Below are positions 11,481 to 23,588 of a stretch of 64,000 nt of DNA, piece after piece. Below the pieces are notes generated by a model. The model worked only from the letters and a program-made list of their open reading frames with translations, was not told the DNA's origin and did not search any database. Source of the DNA: Takakia lepidozioides (taxonomy: Eukaryota > Streptophyta > Takakiopsida > Takakiales > Takakiaceae); contig CM060734.1 of NCBI GenBank assembly GCA_030704615.1, positions 27,218,001-27,282,000 on the forward strand, written 5' to 3'. The position numbers and the translations under genes are program-made. The first letter of the stretch is position 1. Each line of letters opens with the position of its first letter.

Positions 11481-12944
11481 CTACTTGATTGGTACCGACC
11501 CTGGCTCCAATTCAATCTCATGCTGACAGATCTCAAGTGGTATCTCTTTCAGATCCTCATAGCTCCAAGCAAATACATCTTTGTATTTGATAAACAGGCT
11601 CTTAGCTTCCTCAAAGAATTCTGGCTCCAAGTCAGCCCCTACTTTCACCACTCTTGGTTCTTCCTCAGTTCCCACATTCACGTCTCTCACCTGCTCTTCA
11701 GCTGTGATTGTCCATCCAGCCACTACTTCATCCTGTAAACTCACAGTGGCTGGTTCTTCTAGGATTTCCATTTCTCCCCCTCTTTCCTCATAGAAATGTG
11801 GTGGGTAATTACTTGTTTCCCCCTCAATTGGTGTTGCTGTTACTGCACCACAACAGATACCTTTAAAACAACTTAGGCCTCCCAGTTGCATCTCTGCAAC
11901 CTGCTCCCACTCTGGGTGTGCAGCAAACAGGGTAGCTTCCTGCTCCTCATCAAGTCCTCCCCTCCAGTCATACTCTCTGACTCCACGAGGTCTTCTGGTA
12001 GCAGGTAGCCTACTAGATTTCTTAGTGGTGACTTGTATCTTGTGCTTCCCATCATGCACAGTCAGTAACTGGGAATTCCAGTCATGGAATACCCTGGCCT
12101 GTTTCAGCCATGGTCGACCCAACAATAAGGAGTAAGCTTCCATAACATCATCCATTTTCAATACAGTCATTGTGATCTTAAAGATCATCTTCTGAATCTG
12201 TATCTTAACTCCTCTTATCAAGCCTTAAGGTTGTACACTCATTTGATCTGCCATTGTTACTATAAATGGGGCTGGTTTCATGTTACTCATACCAAGCTTC
12301 TGCCTTAATTGGTCTGTCATAATATTCACTCCTGAGCCTCCATCTATCAGTACATCAGTCAAGTCTGTGCTTCCAATTCTCAATTGGATTACTGGCATAG
12401 AATCATCAAAGTCCATGACTGTTTCTTGTCCCTCAGGCTTCACATTATAACTTGTCACCTTGTTGCTCAGGTCTAGGTCCTCTGTCACATGAGCAATCTG
12501 ATTAATTGCTTGATACAGCCTGTGCCTACAATGAGGTGCCACAGCCAATAGCTGTCCAATGGTAATCTCAGCTTTGGTCTGGCATATTACTTCAGCCAGA
12601 GTCCCTTCATTACTCTGCACTTGTGCAGCGTCTTTCTTCACTTCATCTTCACCCTCTCCATCTTCTCTATCAGAGTCAGAAGAATCTGCCATAGGGATAT
12701 CAGTATTCTTCTGCATTTCCCTTATGGTATCAGCCACTTCCCTGTGTAGTTCCTTTTTATCTCTCCAAGCCTCATCATCTTCAGGCACATCACTCCCATC
12801 CTCATTATCATCTTCTTCCTCATCCATTGGAGGTATTAGTTTAGCTTTGCTTCTAGTTACTATCATTGTACTCACTTCTGGTACAAAACATGGCCTAACC
12901 ATGGGAGCTGCCACCACTGGGCCCTCATTCACAGGAGCTCTCAT
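11481..12944 (-). pseudogene. Ty3/gypsy element 1: aspartic protease and linker
   Basis: Two open stretches (12,944-12,225 and 12,221-11,481) lie in one frame, separated by TAA at 12,222-12,224 where element 2 has a leucine TTA. The first is acidic and ends with the protease core VLIDGGSGVNIM (catalytic Asp). The second continues with LLLGRPWLK and HDWNSQLL, typical of plant Ty3 proteases, then a linker into reverse transcriptase. It ends at a second stop where CAG has become TAG. The region is about 80-90 percent like 46.4-47.4 kb by eye. Confidence 0.82.
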
Positions 12945-12945
12945 C

Positions 12946-13980
12946 TCATTCTGGTGTCTGATCCAGAATGGACAGGCTGCCTTGCGATGTAATTCCCCCT
13001 TGGATTACCCTGATAGTTGCCCTGGGATTACCTTGGTAATTCCCTCTTGGATTACCTCTCCCTGCCATACCATTGTTATAACCACCAGGGCTTCCATAGT
13101 GGTCCTGATCATTGTTTCTTCTTGGCTGGGGCAGCACTTGATGCACCCTTACTTGCCTAGGTTCTCTTGCAGTTGTCCTTTTATTGTAATAACAATTCTC
13201 AGTAGAATCTTTATCCATTTTACAGATAGTACAATGTTTCTCCTTCATGTGGCATTCAGCTGTGGTACGGCCTTCATTCTGGCATTTTGCACACCAAACA
13301 CCTTTCCTCCAATGTGTTGCAGCCTCTATGGCATACTTCTTCAAGATTTCCTCCAGCCTCTTTTCATAGTTGTCCCTCTTCAACTTCTCCTTCTTCTTAC
13401 TTTTCCTCTTGAGCTCCTGCTCTTCTTCTTCATCTGACTCATCTTCAGAGTCATCTTCATCCCTTTTATCTCTCCTAAGCATTCCCAATTGCTCAATTCT
13501 GTTGGCTGTTTCAAATGCCTCTTCCACTGTATTATGGGGTAGCATATCCACTTTCTTTTGTAATTCAGGTCTTAATCCACTCACAAACCAGGTCTTCTGT
13601 AACCCTGGTGCTGACACAACAGCTAGTTTTTTCATCATCAACTCCATCTTTTCCATGTACTCTTCAACAGTTTCATGCTTCTTTTGCTTTAACTGTTGTA
13701 AACTCCCATACACTTCATCCTCAGTTTTGCTTGTCCTGAACGTGTTTCAGAATGCTGTACTAAGATCATTCCAGGTTAGGAAATGATTATCAAGAAATTT
13801 TGCATACCACTCACTTGCTTTCTTGATAAGTGAACAAGGAAACAGTCTCATCTTGGCATCATCGCCATTCTCATTGTTGACAATACACATGTGCTCAAAT
13901 TGGCTGATGTGTACATCAGGATCCCCTTTCCCTGCATATATTGGAAAAGGTGGTTTTGCCCATATTGGAGGTACCGCCAT
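12946..13980 (-). pseudogene. gag: Ty3/gypsy element 1: gag core with degenerate zinc knuckles
   Basis: From 13,980 the frame encodes a retrotransposon gag domain (SLIKKASEWYAKFL, then LTWNDLST), breaks near 13,747, and resumes at 13,713 with EEYMEKMELMMKKL and a long acidic and basic coiled-coil-like stretch. Two zinc-knuckle-like motifs follow: C-x2-C-x9-C in CAKCQNEGR and C-x2-C-x9-C in CTICKMDKD, both with the usual His replaced. A Gly/Arg/Asn-rich tail ends at 12,946. The gag domain and its order in front of protease make the assignment firm; the lost His residues and the frame change suggest decay. Confidence 0.82.
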
Positions 13981-14025
13981 CTGTGGCCCTACACCCTGCC
14001 CACTGACAGGTACTGGTCCTCCTGT

Positions 14026-14814
14026 TCATGCTGGTCCTTGAGGACCTACTGTTGTAGTGGTGGTAATTCCACCAGGTGTTGGCCCCTGAGCACTCCCTGC
14101 TACTGGCCCCCCTACACTTACAGTATTCCCAGCTCCAGTTACACTGCTTCCCACACTCCCTGTCCCCCCAGAGCCAGATCCAAGCTGCCCGCCTGATCCC
14201 CCTGAGCCGACAGCTTCGTTGGCCTGTGATCCAAGTGCTTCACTTGATCCAGGTCCAACAGGTTGGGATGTCTTGGTTGTAGTCTCAACCTCAACTGTTG
14301 GGTCTACTTCTTCATACTCTTCATTTTCCAAATTCTTCTCTCTGTTTTCATCTTCCAAGTTCTTCTCTTGGTTTTCTTCTTCCTCACTCATATAACTCAA
14401 TTGGAGTGGTGTTGGAGAGTCTGAACTCTCTGTTGGCTCTGCCACATCCTCCTCTCCTTCTTTGTCTTGTGCTTCAGAAACTGGAGTCCCTGCTTTTGGT
14501 GTTCCATGCCAACCCTGATCAAAGATTTCTGTCAAATCTTTAATCCAGGGATGTACCTCAGATCTCTCCCCTCGTGGCTGATCCTCTTCCTGTACCAAAT
14601 CCCTTAATCTTTCTTGTAAAGAATAAGAAGGAGTGGCATCCAACTCTGGTTCCTCCGGTATGGGTGATGTACTCTCTGATCTTAATGGTGTGAGAGGTCC
14701 AGATGATTCCCCTATGTCTATTCCTCTCTCCCAAAGATATGGATAATTAGCTTTCAAATAACTTTCTCTTTTCGCTGAATATCTGTGAAGTCTAGCTTCT
14801 CTTTCATCACTCAT
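14026..14814 (-). pseudogene. Ty3/gypsy element 1: N-terminal gag extension, acidic then Gly/Ser-rich
   Basis: A 262-codon stretch begins MSDEREARLHRYSAKRE, has ERGIDIGESSGP and an acidic middle (EEEENQEKNLEDE repeated in altered form), and ends in a Gly/Ser/Thr/Val-rich segment. It lies just upstream of the gag core in the same transcription direction, separated by one in-frame stop near 14,026. It probably belongs to the same gag polyprotein. No enzymatic motif is visible. Confidence 0.6.
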
Positions 14815-14834
14815 GTCCCATGTCCTTCATATCT

Positions 14835-15530
14835 TCAATGAAGCAATAACCAAAACTCTCTCCTGTGGTATCTCTCGTATATGCCTGGATTTCTTTCAAG
14901 CTTCAATGCACCCTTGGCTATACTAGAAGTCTCCGTTACCATATAACCATATGGCAAGCACGTCTGAAAAGCTATTCTTGGTATAAGTTTGATCCACAGG
15001 ATATCCTTAGGAATCCAATTCTTTACCAGTACCAATTCTTCATGCATATGAGTATAAACATTCACTTTCTGTTCCTCCCAGCCTTCAAACTCCACTCGTT
15101 TAATGGATAGCAATGCTATCACATAAACCAGTGTCGGTAACCAACTTGCTCTCCCTCTACAGGCCACTTGATAAATCTTTATCACTCCTTTCTCCAGACC
15201 CCACTCAGGATCAGCATCATGGACTCTCTTAAGAATGTTTTCTTTGCAACCGTCTGGCAATTCCAGGAATCTCTGAAAGAATTGCTTGGAGAATCTTTCT
15301 TTCTCAGTTCCACAGGGAATTTGATTCACATCAAATTCTTTAATGCTCCATCCACCATGATCCCACCAGATGTCTGTCACATCTGGTTGTTCTTGACCTA
15401 GTTCCCCAGTATGGTCGCCAAATGTCGAGCGGCTTTTACTCACCCATCCCTTTGCTATCCGAGGTGGGAACTCCAAGATAGAAGAGTTGGATATCTCTAA
15501 GCACTCAGCCCGCTCAGAACAATCAGTCAT
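14835..15530 (-). pseudogene. Ty3/gypsy element 1: leader ORF spanning LTR end and primer-binding site
   Basis: A 231-codon frame. Its first 35 or so codons lie in the 5' LTR and so are probably not translated as written. The remainder, from about 15,400, encodes a Trp-rich globular-looking protein (IWWDHGGWSIKEFDV, ERFSKQFFQRFLELP, VYVIALLSIKRVEFEGW). I do not recognise it. Its place between the primer-binding site and gag fits a first ORF of the element or an N-terminal gag part. Confidence 0.5.
15403..15420 (-). other. putative primer-binding site of gypsy element 1
   Basis: On the minus strand the sequence TGGCGACCATACTGGGGA starts two bases after the LTR end (CTCGACA). Plant Tat/Athila elements commonly use an Asp-tRNA site of the form TGGCG...GGGGA; the match here is partial, with matching ends and a divergent middle. 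The position next to the LTR is the main support. Confidence 0.55.
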
Positions 15531-16527
15531 GACCTATAGCTAGTGTATCATGGAAGTGCTTCCTGTTTGTATTCCTTCTTGCCTTCATGTCAGCAAATTA
15601 CCTTACTGTTTATATTTAAGCATCAGATTGCTTCAGCAATCTATCAGGTTCCAATCACTCATCCATTCATTCCACAGCTTCACTCTGGTCTCTCTACACA
15701 GTGTGAGTGTATCAAATATGTATCAGATTAAGTTTTATCAAATATCAGGCCGAAGCCATGGTGTCCCTAGTCTGCTCTACAGTATATCTCTACAGCTTGC
15801 ATGAATCAGTTACAGATTGCTTTCCAGCTCCATTCGAAGTTGTCTCCACAAGTTGCTTTTCTTCCTTGTTACGATGTTCCATAAACTTTGATGCACCAAC
15901 ATGTGTTGCATCTTGTATTTCCAAAGAGCAAAGTCTTCACCACCAAATCTATCCATGAGCGGGGGGTGCTATTCCGTGAGCCGGGAGGCGTGAGTCTGTG
16001 AGCCCAGGAGCCCGTGAGCCCAGCACAGGTTCACGCCACGTCAGCATGCATGCAGGGCCTATTTCCACGGGTGTCATCTATTACCGCGGGTTGATAAGCC
16101 CTTTCCAGGGAATGTAGACTGGATGTATTACATCCATTGTATCCATCATTTCTATCCATTGCATCCATTTAGACGTTATTAACATACCAAGCCCTTGCAT
16201 GGGAATGTGGCTACGTCGTGAGCAGGTGCACACTCACATCATCCAAAGCGGATCCCTGCGAAATGTTTTCCTACTCACCACCCTTGCGAACATGTATGGT
16301 ATGTGTGGGAACATCATGGATGTTCACCAGAAGAATGCCTGAACGATCTTTGATCACGTGGACTTTAACGTGATGGATTTACCAAGCATTCTTCTAGCAG
16401 GAATGGTTTGGAGACCAACGAGCAAATGATGCGAGAATGAACTGCCCAAACCAAAGACGTTTGTTTGTTTTTGCAATGCATACAAGCCTGTGAGCTCCGT
16501 GTCAACCATTAATGCACCCCATTAACA
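15423..16527 (-). repeat. 5' LTR of gypsy element 1 (outer end tentative)
   Basis: Bases 15,423-15,808 match 38,365-38,755, the R/U5 part of the LTR of element 2, closely enough to align by eye. The inner end (CTCGACA on the minus strand) is fixed by the adjacent primer-binding site. A TATA-like ATATAAAC on the minus strand near 15,615 would serve as core promoter. The outer part has diverged from element 2; around 15,960-16,030 it carries short GTGAGCCC repeats. The outer end at 16,527 (TGTTAAT on the minus strand) is a guess from the TG...CA rule. There is no matching 3' LTR in the window. Confidence 0.55.
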
Positions 16528-17040
16528 GTTGCATACTTAATTTAGGGTTCGTGTTAGACAGAGCTAGGTTAGGTCCCGAAGGTGCCGCCTAGCCCCGAGG
16601 GTGCTGCTAGTGTGGATTATATTTTTTCTATGTTATAGGTGTTTTGCGTTTGTAATTTGTAACCAACAGTTAGTACTAACTCACTGACGTATTTACGAAA
16701 ACAATAGTCCAGGAATAAGCAATGCGAATGTATAATTACCCTTGGTATAAGGGTTATGATTATTTTAGAGGAGAGATATCTAGTGTAAATATTAATTATT
16801 CAGTAAACAACAACAAATTAATTTCAATTAATCAACTTTAGTATTTCTTTTCTTTTTGAATACCTTTATGTATATGTTCAAAGGGTAGAGATACCGATTT
16901 ATCTAGTTTTTACTAGTACCCATTAATCTAGGTGAGTCAAGAATATATAATTAATTAGACCATTCTGAGGAAATGATCAGTCCAACTTACTATAACCAAA
17001 AATAAAAGAAGAGAGTCAAAACTAACTATAGGAAGTAGTG

Positions 17041-17265
17041 TGGCAACTATTGGGATTTGAAACCCCAACCTCGAATGTGCAAACGTAATCTCTAACCGAT
17101 AAGTCCCTCAAGTTATATTCAATGATAACTTGTCTATCTAAGTACTTATAGGGCTATTACAAAGGTTCTGAACAGATGAACAAAACTATATAAATTACGG
17201 CCTGCAGGAGTTGAACCCCAAACCACGAGGGTGTAGACTACCGGACTAACCATCAAACTAATATA
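17041..17265 (-). repeat. two tRNA-like segments in tandem, possible dimeric SINE remnant
   Basis: On the minus strand, 17,265-17,196 has TGATGGTTAGTCC (A-box-like) and GGGGTTCAACTCC (B-box-like). At 17,110-17,041 TTATCGGTTAGAG and GGGGTTTCAAATCCC repeat the pattern. Both share a CTCG(T/A)GGTT segment before the B box. They lie about 155 bp apart in the same orientation. Neither folds into a proper acceptor stem by eye, so they are not functional tRNA genes. A decayed dimeric tRNA-derived SINE is the best reading. Confidence 0.45.
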
Positions 17266-18407
17266 GAGATGTTGTTGCAAGGTGGTTGCTTTTAGTTATT
17301 TAAAAACAATACTCCAAGCTCACTCTTTAACATGGCCTGGCAGTTAGAATTCCTTGTTTTCAAAAATTCATAAGTCCCTCCTACATTCTTCGATTCACTT
17401 TCCGTAAATCAGCTGTAACCTAAGATTTACTCCACAAGATTCTAGAATTATTTTGTGAATCAAAGTTCATAAAAAGGTTTTTAACTCAAATCGTATCTGC
17501 TCATAATAATAATAAAACTATTTGCAGTCAAGAATTGCCCTTGTTCAAAAATTCATAATTCTGCACTCACCACTTGTTTTCCTTACATTTGAATCAGATT
17601 CCCATTAACATTCTTCCTTCTATGAGATTCAATCAGCACCTCTTCTAGATCATCCAAACACTAATTAAGGTCTCAGCTTGAAGTTAGTAATTTAAGCAAT
17701 AAGATTTGATGTGTTGGGCCAACAAAGAAAACAACTAAGTCACATCCTAGTATGATTTTCCAGTTGAAAATCGATAGGGCGGTATTCTGATGATTAGCCG
17801 CCTTCAATTTAAGTACCCCAGGCTCATTACATGGAAAAGATAGAAGAGAACAGAGCAGGAAGAAAGAAGCAAAAGAAAACAACCAACCAAAACGAGACAA
17901 TTTTACAATGATTTGGCGGTAGCTTAGGAGTGCTAGATTTCCAAGGTCGTTTCCCCTAGCGCGGCGTAAATCTAGGACTGTCTAGGATACCTGAAATTCA
18001 GATTCAAGGCTGTCTCTATAGAACTCCAAGTAGGTATAGAGGGTAATCTTCTACAACATAATCAACTATTCGAGGTAGATTTTCTTCACACGGTGCTCAC
18101 TCGAGCACGAGTCCCAAGTTGATGTCGCTGATGGTGCAGGTTTAATGAATTCTGTTCACGGATTGATCTGAATTGCTATGGTATGAACGATCTATCAGAT
18201 TATAAGAGGGTAGGTACATGAATACTCAAAAGAAATCTAGACAGTAACAACTTCTCTACTTCAATCATGCAAGTCTCGGCGTACCACACGACTGACTCAC
18301 GTTCACTAACACGGCACCTTGATTCCAACGGCGTGCGGCTGCAATGTTTAATAAAAACCAGTTCACTATACACCGTTCCTCTTCACTACAACATCTAGCC
18401 TACATTA

Positions 18408-18490
18408 AAAAGAGAAAAAGGGCGAAGAGAAAGAGAGCGAAGAAGGAGAGAGCGAAGAGAAAGAGCAAGAGCGAGAGAAAATAAGAACTC
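18408..18490. repeat. purine-rich GA tract
   Basis: About 80 bases are almost all A and G, made of variations on GAAGAGAAAGAGAGCGAA. A simple-sequence tract with no coding support. Confidence 0.8.
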
Positions 18491-19059
18491 GATTGTTTGT
18501 TCTCTCTTTCGCCGGCTGATTTATATCAGTCCGTCGCCCTACATCCGTCACTTGTTTTGACCACTTTCATCCATCCATTTCTCCAAAAAATAATAAATTA
18601 CTACTGGTGCATTTAAGCACCGACACCTAGTTAGAGTTTTTAATTAATTTTCCCTAGAGTGTTCATTAATATAATATATAATCTTTTTTGTTTTAATCCT
18701 TCAGATCTGCGCCCTCCACCTGAACGGTCCAGATCGAACCATGTGTTTTTTCCTCCATCCATTGTCATCTGTCCAAAAATCCAGTCTGTAATCCATTCAT
18801 CCATGGTTCCATCCGCTGATTTCACCCATTTTCATCCTTCCTCATAATTTTCATCCATCTGTAACTTTCATCCCTCCAGGGACATGACCAACTTAAGTTG
18901 GTACATGACCAACTTAAATTGATACATGAACTGTTTTTAAATCCTCATGAATGTTGCTCCTCATCCATGTCATTCATCCATTTGGGAAGTGGGGATTGCT
19001 ACCCTTGATCAACCAATATCCAGCGGTTCACCTTTATCCTTGTTTTCCCATTAGCTCCC

Positions 19060-19679
19060 TTTCCCTGCTATGTTGAGATCGGGGAGAGGTTCCCATGCCT
19101 GAAGTAGCGAATTGTAGCGTTGTTCTGAGAGTCGTCTGCTGGTGAGATCCTCCAGCAAGATAAGCATATTTTCCTGCATTTGCTAACTTACAAAGACCTC
19201 GATCCTGAATCATTCTTGGCGCTGAAGACTATTCATGGATTTCTAGATCATACCTCCATACCATGTAATCTCTAGAGTACTGTCCGCAAACCAAAGGCTG
19301 AGTTCCTGTAACTGCCGACTATTTGTCAGAAACTTCAAAGGTATAATCCACAGGGCAGTCTAGCAGACATTGCCAATGCGTACTAACGGAATCACACGCC
19401 CACCACCTCCGTGCACTTATGAGAGGCTGTACAGTGTGTGCAGGCCCAGCTAGCATGTAAACCCATTCCTCCTTGATCTCTACCCGTTTGGTGAATCTCA
19501 AAGACGTCGTTGCGGCCTTCGTCATCAACCACCGCTAGCGCATTCTGCCATTTCTTACAACCACCTGTCAACGATAAATAATAAGAGCGATGCACCCGTG
19601 CAACGCATTCTAGTGTCACATGGTCTGTCAACCCCGGAATCAAGGAGTTGTCCTTCGACTGGTCCTCTGTCTCTGCCAT
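19060..19679 (-). pseudogene. F-box/kelch-repeat protein pseudogene
   Basis: From 19,679 the minus strand encodes MAETEDQ, then LIPGLTDHVTLECVARV and SYYLSL...KKWQ, the start of a plant F-box domain linked to kelch repeats. A frame change near 19,510 leads to EEWVYMLAGPAH, and the frame continues to YTFEVSDK and a stop. Beyond the stop, the same frame still reads LLVCGQYSRDYMVWRYDL and KYAYLAGGS, a kelch blade. The order and spacing match the F-box/kelch family (for example SKIP11-like proteins) as known from plants. The gene is broken by at least one frameshift and two stops and lacks later blades. No intron is visible, so it could be a retrocopy or a plain fragment. Confidence 0.72.
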
Positions 19680-22028
19680 TGCTAGAATTCCATTTTATTT
19701 ATGATTTCTTAATATGATTTCATACTAAACTTCATAAAATATATACTAATGTACATCAAATGTGCTATTCTAAATTATGATCCGAAAAAATGATCGACAC
19801 TCCGGAAAACACTAAAGAGATTGAAGGAACAATCCGGGCAGTCCATGCAACCCCCATTTCCAACGATAGTTTGTTCCCGGGAATTTGCATCCCACGCACA
19901 CATTGCAAACATGACAACAAGGACACACAACCATCCCATTTCAAAATTGGCCCCGAATAAAAGTGTCACAATCATCAGAATCAGAATCGACCTCTTGTGC
20001 TATGTCATCCACAAAGATTTCGGCCCCAACACCACGTCTTCTACCACGGCCGTCGATGGTTGGACTGCGAGTGCCATGAACAGACATGCTTGCTGCGAGT
20101 GCCTCCGCATAGACGGGTAGCATGTAAGACTGAGGAGGACTTGAAAGAAGTCCAAAAAGGTGTGATAGCCTTGGAGGGTCAGTGGAAGCACACGGACTCC
20201 TGCACAAGTCGACAAAAACCCATTTTGAATACAATGATGCAATGCACAAGTCCAACGAAGAGGATGTCTCCCATGTGCACTTTGCCTTAAGAACAGTGAT
20301 TCTGGGTATTGAAACAACAATGCAAGCATCCACAGGTTGAACTTACTCACAGGCAAAGTCGGAGTCCAGCTCCTTGTCGGACGTCTCCCCGATATCAATA
20401 TCACCGGGAAGGGGCTTTGGAAGGACTTGAGAAGTTTGTCCACCCAAACCCATCAGGAGGTTATTGTAAATTTTGGCATCCCCTTCAATCCCGAAGAGAC
20501 GTCGTGCACTGGCCTTGCAAGCGTGGTACGAAGCACCTGCAATGGAATAGAAAGGAAACAGACATTGAAGACTCATTTGGAACGGTGGGAAGTGCTGAAA
20601 GTGCAAGCTCAAACAGACCCGATCAAATGTGAATGTTGAAGAGACGAACTTGTGCCCATTGACAAATCCATAACTCTGGCGTCGGTGTAGGTGCAGCACT
20701 CCACAATCGTTTGAATGAAAGCCGGGCTCCTCTCCCTGGCCCCTCTCCAAGGAACCCCATTCCCCCTTCGCAAGCACACATTGTTGTCCATGTAGTTGTG
20801 GTGCATGTCATCCGTGGGAGGATCTGTCATCTCGTCTATGAACTTGTCCCCATGAGTGATGGCGAACTCCCTAATGACGGCTGGAGTCGTAGGTGGATGC
20901 ACTCGGACGAGACAAACAGCTTCAAACAGACGAGTTTGCGAACATGACATCCACAAGGAACTAAGAAGCTTGAAAATCAGGCCCCTACATATTCATTTGA
21001 GCGACTTATGCAACTCCATCCGATAACCACCAAGAAGAGGAATAAGAAGGCAGATTTACCATCTCTCCTGGACGATCCCCCTTCGTCAGGTACATGCTGT
21101 TCACACAATTCCATGTCTTCACGACCCTCATACCGGAGGCTTTCAAATAGCTGGCAAGTGCACGGCGATAGCGAAGGTCGATGGACTGGATGAGCACCAA
21201 AACACCTGCATCGGACAAAAAGAAATTACAAAAGGAGAAAACCCACCGCCAGTAGCGCTCATCAAAAGCATTCCAACCTGGACAAGCACCCGCTGGAGGG
21301 ACATCCGGGACTGGCAACCCATCAGGGATGTCCAGAATGATGAGTTCGGCTGCATATGGCTTCTCCTTCCCGTTCACCCAGGATTTGGTCATTTTAGCCT
21401 GCAAACAAGCATGCAATGGAATGCTCAAGAGGATTGAAATGAGCCATGCCCACAACACACAAGAAGCAAAAGACATCACGCACCGTGCCGAGGAACTCCA
21501 CAATCCTCTCCCACACTGGTGATGGATCGCCCTTGTAATCACATTTCTTGGACTCCATCATGGCAAGGAACCCGACGTTGGCCATCTCCAACCTGGTAGG
21601 GCGAATGACCCTTGTGGGATGCTCCATTGCATGGTACGGGTCCTTAGGATCAACCACCCCCTTGTTCTTTCTCCCGGATCCCCTACCATGCGGTGGAGTC
21701 TCTTTGGTCTGCTGGACATCCGCCGCAGGGCCAGTTTCTGCAACACTTCCCTACCCACCTACCTGCCCTTGCGCTCCCTTCCCCCTACCCCCTCCTTTCC
21801 CCACACCAACAGCAACATACTTTCCCTTTGCCTTTCTACCTTTACCCGGGGTATCCTGAGCGGGAGGCTCCTTCTCTGCAAGTGTCCTCAAATTTCTATC
21901 ATGAATCTCGAGGTCGGCAACTGCGGTGGTGGCTGCTACACGCTCATTCTCTCTCCTCAAAGACACCTCCTGCACTGAGGTCTCTAAAACAGGGGAATAC
22001 CAACCACAGGCAGAAAGATGGTCTGGGC

Positions 22029-22480
22029 CCCAGTTTGCACTGGGACCTATCAGAGGGTACATTGAACACATTGGCCAAGTCTCAAAACGAACAAAAATCA
22101 TTTGGATGGGCAACCATCCGTCGGCCCATTGAACGAATTTCGATTGATCTCATATTACTCTGGGGCCTCTTCTATGGCACATTGAACATATTGGCCAAGT
22201 CTCAAAGCGAACCAAAATCATCTCGATGGCCAACCATCTGTTGAGCCATTGAATGAATTTTGATTGATCTGATACTAGTCCGGGACCTGTGAGATGGTGT
22301 CTCAAACGTACTGGCAAAGTTTGGAAGCAAACAAAAATGATTTGGATGGGCAACCATCCGTTCACCCGTTGAATGTATTCCGCTGGATCTGCTATTGCTT
22401 TGGGACCTGTTGGACTGTGTTTCGCGTGCTCACGATTCTTTTTTCATTCGGTTTTTGAATGGGGCGTGTAATGTAGCCAT
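22029..22480. repeat. 120-bp tandem repeat, block A
   Basis: Units start TGGGACCT or a close variant at 22,041, 22,161, 22,281 and 22,401, exactly 120 bp apart. Each holds CAAGTCTCAAA(A/G)CGAAC and GATGGGCAACCATC. The block lies in the intron between exons 6 and 7 of the methyltransferase-like gene. Because 120 is a multiple of three, it also yields spurious ORFs. Confidence 0.85.
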
Positions 22481-22489
22481 ATGCAACGT

Positions 22490-23099
22490 GCGTGCCAAAT
22501 TTGGGAGCGAACATAATTCATTTGGACCCAAAACCACAGTTTTTTCCCTGTTTTGCACTCCAAACTTGATTTGTGTTCATCTTCATGCATTCTTAATAGA
22601 GAGTTCTGCAATAGTGAGCGAAGAGAACACTTTTTTTTTGGGGCATTTTTTATTGGTCCAAATTTTGGCGGGGGAGTAGTGGTGGGATGCTGGAAGCCGC
22701 AGAACAAAATCGAGCCAAAAACAAAATCGATACGTGCTAGAAACCCCCACTGAAAGGCAGTGCAAACCTATTTATTGGCTTAAAATTAATTTATATTCAA
22801 TTACATTATGGAATGGCTTGGTGTCGATGGGGAGGTAAATGATTTATTCGTCTGTTGTATCTCCACACATGTGTCGCACACATGTTCAAGCACATGCGGG
22901 AAAAAGAGGGGCTTCAACCACATCCGTTCAATGGGTGCAATAGCCGTGCACGCATTGCATGATTTATTTTTTTGGAAGTTGGGGTAGCGGTGGTCGCTTG
23001 GTGACTGCAGGAAATTTGTGGACTGGTGTCACATAAATCGTTTGTGGCCCAGAGATAGGCATGATCCACAAACCAAACAACAAAAACCAGATGACAACT
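22490..23099. other. spacer between repeat blocks, with a segment shared with the left edge
   Basis: About 600 bp of intronic DNA. At 22,972-23,083 it carries a near-identical copy, in reverse orientation, of about 110 bp at 964-1,072 of the broken gene at the left edge. The rest shows no recognisable feature. Confidence 0.6.
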
Positions 23100-23588
23100 G
23101 AACGCCTCATTGGCCCATCGAACGAATTTTGATTGATCTCATATTACACTGGGACCTATCAGAGGGTACATTGAACACACTGGCCAAGTCTCAAAACGAA
23201 CGAAAGTCATTTGGATGGGCAACCATCCGTCGGCCCATTGAACGAGTTTCGATTGATCTCATATTACTCTGGGGCCTCTTCCATGGCACATTGAACATAC
23301 TGGCCAAGTCTCAAAGCGAACCAAAATCATCTCGATGGCCAACCATATGTTTAGCCATCAAATTAATTTTCGATTGATCTGATATTAGTTCGGGACCTGT
23401 GAGAGGGTGTCTCGAACGTACTGGCAAAGTTTGGAAGCAAACAAAAATGATTTGGATGGGCAACCATCCGTTCACCCGTTGAATGTATTCCGCTGGATCT
23501 GCTATTGCTTTGGGACCTGTTGGACTGTGTTTTGCGTGCTCATGATTCTTTTTCCATTCGGTTTTTGAATGGGGCGTATAATGTAGTA
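23100..23588. repeat. 120-bp tandem repeat, block B
   Basis: Units start at 23,149, 23,269, 23,391 and 23,511. The four unit variants occur in the same order as in block A, so the block was duplicated as a whole, with an offset of about 1.1 kb, after its units had diverged. Confidence 0.85.

Larger units (their letters stand above)
16528..19059. other. intergenic stretch without supported genes
   Basis: About 2.5 kb of A/T-rich DNA. It contains the two tRNA-like segments listed separately, a purine-rich tract at 18,408-18,490, and several CATCC-type motifs at 18,540-18,960 that recall the hairpins of element R in degenerate form. No ORF exceeds about 75 codons and none has recognisable similarity. 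Confidence 0.6.

Noticed and set aside
12559-13437. 292-codon plus ORF
   Set aside because: Shadow of gypsy element 1 gag on the other strand; Ser/Leu-rich with no domain.
17041-17110. Functional tRNA gene
   Set aside because: The B box has an extra base and acceptor and D stems do not pair properly.
23129-23377. 82-codon ORF with 40-residue repeats
   Set aside because: Follows from the 120-bp repeat length being a multiple of three; other units contain stops.
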